Part shown: positions 26,463-33,753 of the stretch, piece after piece
Numbering within the stretch: position 1 is the first letter of the stretch
Layout of the letters: each line of letters begins with the position of its first letter
From: CAIMUS01 sp046347625
Lineage (GTDB): Bacteria > Pseudomonadota > Gammaproteobacteria > Competibacterales > Competibacteraceae
DNA: 64,000 nt
Direction: 5' to 3'
NCBI GenBank assembly: GCA_046347625.1
Contig: JAXMFU010000006.1
Location: 62,001 to 126,000, forward strand
The notes under the pieces: generated by a model
Seen by the model: only the letters and a program-made list of their open reading frames with translations
What the model was told of the DNA's origin: nothing
Database searches by the model: none
Made by a program: the position numbers and the translations under genes

Positions 26463-28235
26463 ATGGCGTACAAGCACATCGTGATACCCCCAACCGGGGA
26501 AAAAGTGACCGTCAAAAACGGTAAACTCCATGTACCGGACAATCCCATCATTGGCTATGTGGAAGGGGATGGCATCGGCCCGGATATTACCCGGGCCTGT
26601 CTGCGGGTCTGGGATGCCGCGGTGGAGCAGGCTTACGGCGGCAGACGCAAGATTCAATGGTGCGAGCTGTACATGGGCGAGAAAGCCGCCGAACTGTACG
26701 AAGGGAATTATTTTCCCGCCGAAACCCTGGATGCACTCAAAGATCTGATCATCTCTATCAAGGGACCCCTGACCACACCGGTGGGCGGGGGCTTCCGCTC
26801 GCTGAATGTGGCTCTGCGGCAGGAACTGGACCTGTACGCCTGCGTGCGCCCGGTGCGCTACTATCAGGGTGTGCCGTCGCCGCTACGGCATCCGGAAAAA
26901 GTCGATGTCGTGATCTACCGTGAAAACACCGAGGACGTCTACTCGGGTATCGAATACGCCGCCGGCACGCCGGAAAACGAGAAGCTGGCTAGATTCCTGC
27001 GCGGGGAGATGGGCGTCAAGTTCTTCGAAGGCGCCGGACTGGGCGTTAAACCGATCAGTGCCTTCGGCAGTAAGCGGTTGATCCGGAAAGCTATCCAGTA
27101 CGCCATCGATAACCACCGCGAAAGCGTGACCCTGGTGCACAAGGGCAATATCATGAAGTACACCGAGGGTGCGTTCCGTAACTGGGGTTACGAACTCGCC
27201 CGCGAGGAATTCCCGGAGCAGACCATCACCGAGACCGAGCTGTACAGCCGCTACGGCGGGGTCCAGCCGGAAGGCAAGATCGTCATCAAAGACCGGATCG
27301 CCGATATTACCTTCCAGTTGATGCAATTGCGGCCCGAAGAATTCGATGTGCTGGCCACCATGAACCTGAACGGCGACTATCTTTCCGACGCCATTGCAGC
27401 GGAGGTGGGCGGCATCGGCATCGCGCCGGGCGCCAATATCGCCGATTACGTCGCCGTGTTCGAGGCCACCCATGGCACCGCCCCCAAATACGCCAACCTG
27501 GACAAGGTCAATCCCAGCTCCATGCTGCTCTCCGGTGTGATGATGCTGGAATACATGGGCTGGAAAGAAGCGGCAGAACTGATCAATGCCGCCTATCCCA
27601 AGGTTATTGCCGACAAGACGGTTACCTACGACTTCGCCCGTCTGATGGAAGGTGCTGTCGAGGTCTCGACCAGTGGTTTCGCCGATTGCCTGATCGAGAA
27701 GATCAAAGCCAATCCCGCCGACCTGCTGCAAGAGGAAGAGCGCCGTCACCTTCAGGCCGAAGAGGAACGTAAGGCGCGCGAAGCCCGCCGGGTGGCCAAT
27801 CCGGACGAGGCAATGGTCGCTTCCGGCCGTATTCCCCAGACGGTCAGCGCCTTGATGCATCCGATTATCATCGTCGACAAGGATGAGCCGGTGAACGTGG
27901 CCATGCAGAAGATGCGCGAGCACAACCGGCATGCGGTATTGATCGAGCCCGATGAGAACGATTCGCGCTGGGGCATCATGACCCAGGGCGATGTGGTCAA
28001 GAAAATTATCAGCGCCAACCGTTCGCCGAGCCGCGTGCATGTGGGTGAAATCGCCAGCCGCCCGGTCGTCATGGTGCCCGACGACACGTCGCTGCAGGAA
28101 GCCGCCGGCAAGATCGTCGACCTCAGGATTCGCCGGTTGGTGGTGGAAAAAGGCGGCAGACCGGTGGGCATTCTCTCCGACACCGATCTGTTCCGCACGG
28201 TGGAAGAATTCGGCTGGGCGCACGAAGTGGTCTAG
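26463..28235 (+). CDS. icd: NADP-dependent isocitrate dehydrogenase fused to two CBS domains
   Basis: 590 residues. Residues 1-415 are a prokaryotic IDH that oxidises isocitrate to 2-oxoglutarate. NADP preference is indicated by Lys342-Tyr343 (HGTAPKYA) and Tyr389/Arg393 (TYDFARLM). The phosphorylatable serine of the E. coli enzyme is conserved as Ser113 (GGGFRSLN), so AceK-type control is possible. A charged helix (about 422-445, rich in Glu/Arg) links to tandem CBS domains: the first from QTVSALMHPIIIVDKDEPVN to TQGDVVKKI, the second from HVGEIASRPVVMVPDDTS to VGILSDTDLF. E. coli IDH ends where the linker begins. The CBS pair probably binds an adenylate and adjusts activity, which is inference. 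Confidence 0.95.
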   Translation: MAYKHIVIPPTGEKVTVKNGKLHVPDNPIIGYVEGDGIGPDITRACLRVWDAAVEQAYGGRRKIQWCELYMGEKAAELYEGNYFPAETLDALKDLIISIKGPLTTPVGGGFRSLNVALRQELDLYACVRPVRYYQGVPSPLRHPEKVDVVIYRENTEDVYSGIEYAAGTPENEKLARFLRGEMGVKFFEGAGLGVKPISAFGSKRLIRKAIQYAIDNHRESVTLVHKGNIMKYTEGAFRNWGYELAREEFPEQTITETELYSRYGGVQPEGKIVIKDRIADITFQLMQLRPEEFDVLATMNLNGDYLSDAIAAEVGGIGIAPGANIADYVAVFEATHGTAPKYANLDKVNPSSMLLSGVMMLEYMGWKEAAELINAAYPKVIADKTVTYDFARLMEGAVEVSTSGFADCLIEKIKANPADLLQEEERRHLQAEEERKAREARRVANPDEAMVASGRIPQTVSALMHPIIIVDKDEPVNVAMQKMREHNRHAVLIEPDENDSRWGIMTQGDVVKKIISANRSPSRVHVGEIASRPVVMVPDDTSLQEAAGKIVDLRIRRLVVEKGGRPVGILSDTDLFRTVEEFGWAHEVV

Positions 28236-28276
28236 GCCGGGTCACCATTTGTTAAATCCGGCAGGACGGTAGTACG

Positions 28277-28533
28277 GTAGGTCGGGTTAGGCGCGCCCTA
28301 CCATGCTGAGGAAATAGCAGGAACCGGGCCGGCGCGCCGTAACCCGACATAACGGCTGCTCATGGCAACCCCCACGTCGGGTTACGACGCGCCGGTAATA
28401 TCGCGGCAATGGGTTAATTCCGTAGCGGGCGCGTCTAACCCGACCTACGACTCCCCACGTCGGGTTACGACGCGCCGGTAATATCGCGGCAATGGGTTAA
28501 TTCCGTAGCGGGCGCGTCTAACCCGACCTACGA
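28277..28533. repeat. Composite GTAGGTCGGGTT repeats with an 83-bp direct duplication
   Basis: A GTAGGTCGGGTTAGGCGCGC ... GCGCCGTAACCCGACAT hairpin is followed by two near-identical 83-base units starting CCCACGTCGGGTTACGACGC at 28371 and 28454. They fill the gap between the IDH gene and the hydratase gene. Related copies are at 20329, 31403 and 61138. Confidence 0.85.
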
Positions 28534-28568
28534 CGATTTTTAAGACAATTGAGTGAGAGGCAATTAAC

Positions 28569-29411
28569 GTGAACACGATAAATTTACAAGACTGGGTGGG
28601 TAAACAGGAAGAAGTCCAAGACCATATTTACCCCACACCCATCAAGGCGCTTGCGCTGACTCTGAACTATAAGGATTTCGAGGTTAAAGAAGGTAATGTT
28701 CTACCCGAAATCTGGTATTGGCTCTATTTCCTGCCTATCGTTTCCATGGCCGAAGTGGGAACGGACGGCCATCCTAAAAGAGGCGGCTTTCTGCCACCGA
28801 TTACCCTGGAAAGGAGAATGTGGGCCAGCAGCCGCTTTAAATTCCATCAGGATTTGATTATCGGCGAAGCCATCAGTAAGAAATCCGAAATTCTGAAGAT
28901 TTCCGAGAAAACCGGCAAAACGGGAAGCATGATCTTCGTGACGGTAAAACATTCGATTCAATCGGAACGCGGGGTAGCCGTCGAGGAAGAGCAGGATATC
29001 GTCTATCTGCCGATGCCGACAAAATTTGTCCAGCCCGAACCCAATCCCGTACCCGCCAATCTGGACTGGAAAGAACCCTATCCCATCGATCCGGTCCTAC
29101 TGTTCCGATTCTCGGCGCTCACTTTCAACGGCCATAAGATTCATTACGACTTGCATTACGCGACCGAAGTCGAAAAATATCCGGGGCTGGTCGTTCATGG
29201 CCCGTTACAAGCCTTGCTGTTATTCGAGTCCGCCAAGCAGCATAATCCCGGCAGGAAGCCGGCCACTTATAAGTTCAGAGGGGTTCGACCGGTTTTCGAG
29301 TTCGATCGTGTCTCGATCTGTGGCAAGGCCAATTCCGATGGTGGCCATGATATTTATACCGCCAATACCGATGGCAATATCGGTATGCAGGCGACGATCG
29401 GTTGGAGATAG
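28569..29411 (+). CDS. MaoC-like acyl-CoA hydratase (mesaconyl-/itaconyl-CoA hydratase type)
   Basis: 280 residues with a double hot-dog layout. An N-terminal FAS1-dehydratase-like half (LPEIWYWLYFLP, RGGFLPPITLERRMWASSRF) leads to a C-terminal MaoC half whose catalytic segment is FSALTFNGHKIHYDLHYATE, then YPGLVVHGPLQALLLFE. This is the pattern of hydratases acting on mesaconyl-C4-CoA or itaconyl-CoA. Start GTG 28569 behind GAGAGG. The next gene, a CitE-like lyase, begins three bases after the stop, so hydration followed by C-C cleavage of a (methyl)malyl- or citramalyl-CoA is the likely joint task. Confidence 0.85.
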   Translation: MNTINLQDWVGKQEEVQDHIYPTPIKALALTLNYKDFEVKEGNVLPEIWYWLYFLPIVSMAEVGTDGHPKRGGFLPPITLERRMWASSRFKFHQDLIIGEAISKKSEILKISEKTGKTGSMIFVTVKHSIQSERGVAVEEEQDIVYLPMPTKFVQPEPNPVPANLDWKEPYPIDPVLLFRFSALTFNGHKIHYDLHYATEVEKYPGLVVHGPLQALLLFESAKQHNPGRKPATYKFRGVRPVFEFDRVSICGKANSDGGHDIYTANTDGNIGMQATIGWR

Positions 29412-29413
29412 CC

Positions 29414-30334
29414 ATGGCCGAGAGACTGGAACGTTCCGTTTTATTGGTGCCCGGTTCCAACTGGGGCATGATCCAGAAAACCGCCGCCGCTCAGGCGGAT
29501 GCCGTCTGTATCGATCTGGAAGATGCGGTCGCACCCGGTGAAAAAGAGGCCAGTCGGACCAATGTGATCCGTGCCTATCAGGAACTGGACTTCGGCAGGA
29601 AATTAAGGCTGTTTCGGATGAACGGCCTCGATACGTATTTCGCCTATCGTGATCTGGTGGAAATCGTCGAGGCTGCCGGCGATAAAATCGATCTGATCGT
29701 CGTGCCCAAGGTCAATCGCCCCGAGGATATTTATTTCGTCGAAACGCTGTTAAGCCAGATCGAAAGCTATAAAGGCTTCGAGCGGCCGATAGGAATCGAA
29801 GCCTTGATCGAAACGGCGGCGGGTTGTGTCAATATCCGGGAAATTGCCGCTTCTTCACCCCGGCTGGAAGGCTTTGTCTACGGCTCGGGCGATTACGCCG
29901 CCTCGGTGCAAATGCCGCTGGAATCCATCGGCGAACTGGACGAAAACGATCGGATTTATCCAGGGCATCGCTGGCATTATGTGATGCATGCCATTGTCAG
30001 TGCCGCCAGAGCCTATCAGAAACGGGCCATCGATGGCCCCTTTGCCGGTATCAAAAATCCAGAAGGCCTGAAACAGGCATGTAAAGTCGGGCGCGCCATG
30101 GGTTTCGACGGCAAATGGTGCATCCATCCGAGTCAAATCGAAACGGTGAATCAAACCTTCGTTCCCTCCGAGAAAGATATCGAATGGGCGCAGCTTGTTC
30201 TGAATGAATACGAGGCGGCTTTGCGGGAAGGTCGAGGAGCGATCAGTGTCAAAGGGAAAATGATCGATGTCGCCTCACTCAGGATGTGTCGCACCATTGT
30301 CGAAAGGGCGCAACTCGCCGGATTGTTGAGTTGA
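29414..30334 (+). CDS. HpcH/HpaI-family acyl-CoA lyase (CitE-like; malyl- or citramalyl-CoA lyase)
   Basis: 306-residue TIM-barrel lyase. Motifs: RSVLLVPGSNWGMIQKTA, AVCIDLEDAVAPGEKEASR (metal-binding Glu/Asp), PIGIEALIETAAG with catalytic Glu, YGSGDYAASV, and GFDGKWCIHPSQIETVN. It probably cleaves malyl-CoA, methylmalyl-CoA or citramalyl-CoA to acetyl- or propionyl-CoA plus glyoxylate or pyruvate. Which substrate is used cannot be decided by eye. Start ATG 29414, with GGAG at 29404, three bases after the hydratase stop codon. No CoA-transferase gene is adjacent. Confidence 0.88.
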   Translation: MAERLERSVLLVPGSNWGMIQKTAAAQADAVCIDLEDAVAPGEKEASRTNVIRAYQELDFGRKLRLFRMNGLDTYFAYRDLVEIVEAAGDKIDLIVVPKVNRPEDIYFVETLLSQIESYKGFERPIGIEALIETAAGCVNIREIAASSPRLEGFVYGSGDYAASVQMPLESIGELDENDRIYPGHRWHYVMHAIVSAARAYQKRAIDGPFAGIKNPEGLKQACKVGRAMGFDGKWCIHPSQIETVNQTFVPSEKDIEWAQLVLNEYEAALREGRGAISVKGKMIDVASLRMCRTIVERAQLAGLLS

Positions 30335-30350
30335 TTGAGTAAGTACAATC

Positions 30351-30377
30351 GTAGGGTGGGCAGCTTGTCTGCCCACG
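30351..30377. repeat. REP palindrome, GTAGGGTGGGC family
   Basis: GTAGGGTGGGCAGCTTGTCT continuing GCCCACG: arms GTGGGCAG/CTGCCCAC with a short loop, 16 bases after the CitE-like stop. It may act as a transcript-end hairpin. Confidence 0.7.
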
Positions 30378-30452
30378 CTGTTTGACGATTTCCCATAACG
30401 GCGGCGGTGATCGAAATATCCGCTCACTTTGTGCTTTCATCTCATCTAAAAA

Positions 30453-31265
30453 ATGAGTCTGTTATTCGGTCTCATCGTCGGTTTCTCACTCGGACTTACC
30501 GGCGGCGGTGGTTCGATTTTCGCGGTTCCCCTCTTGGTCTACGGTCTGGTGCTACCAGTGCATCAGGCGGTGGTGATCTCCCTGGCGGCGGTCGGCAGCA
30601 CGGCGCTGGCGGGCGCCCTGTTGCAATGGCGCAGCGGCGCGGCGGAACTCCATAGCGGCCTTATCTTCGGTCTGGCGGGTATCCTTGGAACGCCTGTTGG
30701 TGCCTGGTTGAACGGCAAACTCCCCGCCGGCATGATCCTGAGCGGCTTTGCAACCTTGATGCTGCTGATCGCCTATCGGTTGTGGCGGCGGGCCGACCGG
30801 AATCCCATTGAGACCGAGGTGGTCCGTGCAAACTGTATCGAGTCGGATGACGCCGGGCCGGCCTGCCGTCATAATCCCGAAGGTACGCTGCAACTGACTT
30901 CGCGCTGCACCCTGGTACTGGCGCTCAGCGGGATCGTTACCGGCATGTTGTCGGGATTGTTCGGAGTGGGCGGAGGTTTTCTGATCGTGCCCGCGCTGTT
31001 GCTGATCGCCTCGCTGCCCATCCGGCGGGCGGTAGCCACCTCGCTGGTAGTCATTGCTATTATTAGCGCCGCCGGGGTCGTTTCCCATCTGCTGGCAGGT
31101 CAATCCCTCGATATGGCTATCACGGTTCGATTCGTCCTGGGTGGTCTGGCCGGCATGGGGCTGGGGATTGTGCTAAGTCGGCGCCTGGCCGGACCTCTTT
31201 TGCAAAGGCTGTTCGCCGGGATGATGGTGGTGGTGGCGGGGTATATGTTGCTGCGGAATTTCTAG
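30453..31265 (+). CDS. TauE/SafE (DUF81) family membrane exporter
   Basis: 270-residue inner-membrane protein with about eight helices in two inverted halves. Each half opens with the family's glycine-rich motif: LIVGFSLGLTGGGGSIFAVP near the start and GMLSGLFGVGGGFLIVPALL in the middle. The family exports sulfite, sulfoacetate or other organic anions, or takes them up. The substrate is not inferable from context because neither neighbour is a sulfur gene. The ATG at 30453 lacks a clear ribosome-binding site. Confidence 0.88.
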   Translation: MSLLFGLIVGFSLGLTGGGGSIFAVPLLVYGLVLPVHQAVVISLAAVGSTALAGALLQWRSGAAELHSGLIFGLAGILGTPVGAWLNGKLPAGMILSGFATLMLLIAYRLWRRADRNPIETEVVRANCIESDDAGPACRHNPEGTLQLTSRCTLVLALSGIVTGMLSGLFGVGGGFLIVPALLLIASLPIRRAVATSLVVIAIISAAGVVSHLLAGQSLDMAITVRFVLGGLAGMGLGIVLSRRLAGPLLQRLFAGMMVVVAGYMLLRNF

Positions 31266-31402
31266 AAGAAAGGTATGCGCTGCGTATCCTACCCGGCTTC
31301 AATGGATATCCCCTTGTTATTGAACGCAGCGGCACCGCGCTATACTGTTTTTACCAACATCCCCAACGGATCATGCTCGTCCGCAGGGATGAAACCCGGC
31401 CC

Positions 31403-31480
31403 GTACGTCGGGTTACGACGCGCTTGTAACGGCGCTGCCAATGGCTGACTCGGCGGCGGGCGCGTCTAACCCGACCTACG
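31403..31480. repeat. GTCGGGTTACGACGCGC / AACCCGACCTAC repeat
   Basis: One copy of the CGTCGGGTTACGACGCGCTT ... GGGCGCGTCTAACCCGACCT family, very close to the 83-base units at 28371-28533. It occupies most of the gap before the Uma2 gene. Confidence 0.75.
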
Positions 31481-31511
31481 GCGATTTTCACGGCAACCTT
31501 GGGTAGCGGCC

Positions 31512-32246
31512 ATGAGCGTGAAACACCTGACAGCCCCCACCAAACCTATCATCTACCCCGACAGCGACGGCAAGCCAATGGCCGATAATACTAAACAGTT
31601 GCGCTGGATATTTACCCTGGTCGGCGGTCTTGAAACCCTGTTTGCCAACGATCCTAATGTCTTCGTCGCCGGCGATTTACTCTGGTATCCGGTGGAAGGC
31701 GATAACAAAACCCGGATCGCGCCGGATGCACTGGTCGTGTTCGGACGTCCCAAGGGCGACAGAGGTTCTTACAAGCAGTGGGAAGAAGCCAATCTGGCGC
31801 CGCAGGTCGTGTTCGAGGTGCTGTCGCCGGGCAATACCCGTCGAGAAATGGCCGACAAATTGGCGTTCTATGAGCGCTACGGCGTCGAGGAATGTTACCT
31901 GTATGATCCCGACCATGGGCTTCTGCAAGGCTGGTTGCGGCAGGGAGAACGGTTGGTGAAAATTGCGCAGATGCGCGGCTGGGTGAGTCCTCGGTTGGGG
32001 GTGCATTTCGATTTGGACGGCATGGACCTGTGCTTGACCCGGCCGGATGGCCGACGCTTTGTCAGCTATGTCGAGGTAAATCAATGGGCCGAACGTGAAG
32101 CGCAGCGGGCCGAACAGGAAAAACAGCGGGCTGACCTGGAAGCGCAGCGGGCCGAGCAGGAGAGACAACGTGCCACTGCAGCCGAAGCCGAACTGGCGCG
32201 GCTGCGCGATTTGTTGAAGCAGCAGGGGATCGATCTGGCCGGATAG
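31512..32246 (+). CDS. Uma2 family (DUF820) protein with C-terminal coiled coil
   Basis: 244 residues. The Uma2 nuclease-fold core includes VFVAGDLLWYPVEGDNKTRI, APDALVVFGRPKGDRGSYKQ, VVFEVLSPGNTRREMADKLA and YERYGVEECYLYDPDHG. From about residue 190 there is a Glu/Gln/Arg/Ala heptad region (EREAQRAEQEKQRADLEAQR and on) predicted to form a coiled coil, ending in LARLRDLLKQQGIDLAG. Such tails occur in cyanobacterial and proteobacterial Uma2 proteins and suggest oligomerisation. The function is unknown. Confidence 0.88.
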   Translation: MSVKHLTAPTKPIIYPDSDGKPMADNTKQLRWIFTLVGGLETLFANDPNVFVAGDLLWYPVEGDNKTRIAPDALVVFGRPKGDRGSYKQWEEANLAPQVVFEVLSPGNTRREMADKLAFYERYGVEECYLYDPDHGLLQGWLRQGERLVKIAQMRGWVSPRLGVHFDLDGMDLCLTRPDGRRFVSYVEVNQWAEREAQRAEQEKQRADLEAQRAEQERQRATAAEAELARLRDLLKQQGIDLAG

Positions 32247-32610
32247 CAGGGTTCAATAACCTGTGGGAGCGGCACCCTCGCCGCGATCAACCGCGGGCCG
32301 TTTCAGGCATCCGCCGGCATCCGCCGAACGCCGGAAACATTCCGTAAGCTCCGCTTGAAGTTGGTCATATTGGCGACACACCGAGGGTACAGTTATACCA
32401 TTTCTGTCTAGCTTTTGATCTTAAAAAATCATGGTAGGGTGCGCACTGCGCACCACATAGAGCTGGGAGCGCTAGTGTCCTCGCCGGTGCTCCCAGGATA
32501 CAAGCCTGCGACATCTGGCATCAAATAATAAGACACCTGGCCGATCTTATGCTATTATTCATTGCTGTGATCCAATTTAACCGGATAGGCTTACCAGGAG
32601 GCTCCGCGCG
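32247..32610. other. Intergenic gap with REP-like palindromes and the Xre-RES promoter region
   Basis: Holds a degenerate GTGGGAGCGGCACCCTCGCC element near 32260, a GTAGGGTGCGC palindrome (32434-32454) and an imperfect hairpin GCTGGGAGC/GCTCCCAG near 32464-32498. The AT-rich 60 bases before the ribosome-binding site AGGAGG (about 32597) probably contain the toxin-antitoxin promoter; no clean hexamer pair was identified. Confidence 0.5.
32434..32454. repeat. REP-like palindrome GTAGGGTGCGC family
   Basis: GTAGGGTGCGCACTGCGCACC with self-complementary arms GGTGCGC/GCGCACC. It is the second copy of the element at 22604-22624. Confidence 0.7.
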
Positions 32611-33003
32611 ATGAATGCACTCGCCAATTTAAAGCAACCTTTTGAAATTATCGATCTGATCCACGCTGGTTTACCCTTCGGTGAGTTCGAGGGACTGCGA
32701 CAGAAACTTGGCATTTCGGCGGAAAGCCTCGCCGAGGCGGCACGCATCAACCCGCGTACCCTGCATCGGCGCAAAAAGGAAGGTACGTTTACCCCGGAGG
32801 AGTCCGACCGTTTGTATCGCCTGCTGGATCTTTATGAACGTGGCGTGGATGCTTTCGAAAGCGAGATTGGAGCACGCGACTGGCTGGTACGACCAGGCAG
32901 GATGTTCGGTGGACGAACACCGCTCCAGTACGCCGACACCGAAGTCGGCTATCAGGAGTTACTTCAGATCATCGAAGGGATTAAGTACGGCGGCTTCGGC
33001 TGA
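32611..33003 (+). CDS. Xre/MbcA/ParS-type antitoxin (DUF2384)
   Basis: 130-residue antitoxin of a RES-Xre system. The N-terminal Xre-like HTH reads FEGLRQKLGISAESLAEAAR followed by NPRTLHRRKKEGTFTPEESD. The C-terminal DUF2384 domain (ARDWLVRPGRMFGGRTPLQY, TEVGYQELLQIIEGI) contacts the toxin. ACCAGGAGG before ATG 32611 is a strong ribosome-binding site. The RES toxin gene starts 29 bases downstream. Family knowledge says the complex represses its own promoter. Confidence 0.93.
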   Translation: MNALANLKQPFEIIDLIHAGLPFGEFEGLRQKLGISAESLAEAARINPRTLHRRKKEGTFTPEESDRLYRLLDLYERGVDAFESEIGARDWLVRPGRMFGGRTPLQYADTEVGYQELLQIIEGIKYGGFG

Positions 33004-33032
33004 TCGGAGAGAACCCTGAAGGGTTTAAAATC

Positions 33033-33533
33033 ATGATAAACATTACCCTCTACCGGATTGAAGATAAACAATTCTGGAAAGGTCAGCCTAAAGCTGCTTT
33101 CAGACGCGAGGCACGCTGGCATTCGGAAGGCCGAAAAGTTATTTATACAAGCAGATTGGCGAGCCTGGCGGTTTTAGAGTGGTTGAAAGGATTTATCAGC
33201 AGCAATGTAGAAGTGTCCGGCTTGTATGATAGACATTTTGTCCTCTGGCATGCCGATTTTCTTCTTAATGAACCATTGGCAGAGATCGATCCATCGGCGC
33301 TTTCCTCGGATTGGTGGAGAGTGCCGGCCTGGAAATCTCGGGACACTCAGCAGCTCGGCAATAAGTGGATCGATGAAAAGCGCTCTTTGATTCTCAGGGT
33401 GCCTTCTTCCGCGGTACCTTCGGGCATGGGCTGGAACTACCTGATCGATCCCGAGCACACAGACTTCGACCGCGCCCTGCAACAGTCCACGGTGGCCGAG
33501 ACCCATTTTAACTTTCAGCATTACCTTGGTTGA
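33033..33533 (+). CDS. RES-domain toxin (NAD+-degrading type)
   Basis: 166-residue RES toxin; characterised homologues deplete NAD+. The signature region is REARWHSEGRKVIYTSRLAS followed by LAVLEWL, giving the conserved Arg, Tyr and Glu. The later Ser lies in ILRVPSSAVPSGMGWNYLID followed by PEHTDFDRA. All four expected active-site positions appear filled, so the toxin is probably functional. It is read directly after its Xre antitoxin. A heptanucleotide tandem array begins right at its stop codon. Confidence 0.92.
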   Translation: MINITLYRIEDKQFWKGQPKAAFRREARWHSEGRKVIYTSRLASLAVLEWLKGFISSNVEVSGLYDRHFVLWHADFLLNEPLAEIDPSALSSDWWRVPAWKSRDTQQLGNKWIDEKRSLILRVPSSAVPSGMGWNYLIDPEHTDFDRALQQSTVAETHFNFQHYLG

Positions 33534-33624
33534 GGTTAAAGGTTAAAGGTTAAAGGTTAAAGGTTAATTGATAATTGATAATTGCCAATTGCCAATTGTC
33601 AATTGTCAAAGGTAAAAGGTTAAA
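33534..33624. repeat. Heptanucleotide tandem array, 13 units with drifting sequence
   Basis: Starting at the base after the RES stop codon, 13 consecutive 7-mers keep exact register. The order is GGTTAAA x4, GGTTAAT, TGATAAT x2, TGCCAAT x2, TGTCAAT, TGTCAAA, GGTAAAA, GGTTAAA. The doublets imply successive one-unit duplications. The same heptamer family recurs at 36484 and, inverted, at 48346. Confidence 0.93.
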
Positions 33625-33630
33625 GCAGTC

Positions 33631-33720
33631 GTAGGCCGGAATAAGGACCGCCCCGCGGGCCGTTTCCGGCATCCGCCAAATGCCGGGGACGCTTCGCAAG
33701 CTCGGCTTATTCCGGCCTAC
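33631..33720. repeat. Long palindromic repeat GTAGGCCGGAATAAG family
   Basis: GTAGGCCGGAATAAGG at the left pairs with CTTATTCCGGCCTAC at the right, with an inner pair around CGTTTCCGGC. Copies lie at 41034-41123 and 61031-61120. It sits 33 bases from the end of the convergent yejA-like gene and could terminate transcription from both sides. Confidence 0.85.
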
Positions 33721-33753
33721 AACCTTAAATAGACGCAATTGCCAAGGCGGTAT

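Noticed and set aside
26883..28223. 446-codon open frame opposite the IDH-CBS gene
   Set aside because: It is the antisense shadow of a well-recognised gene, is His/Asp-rich and has no domain.
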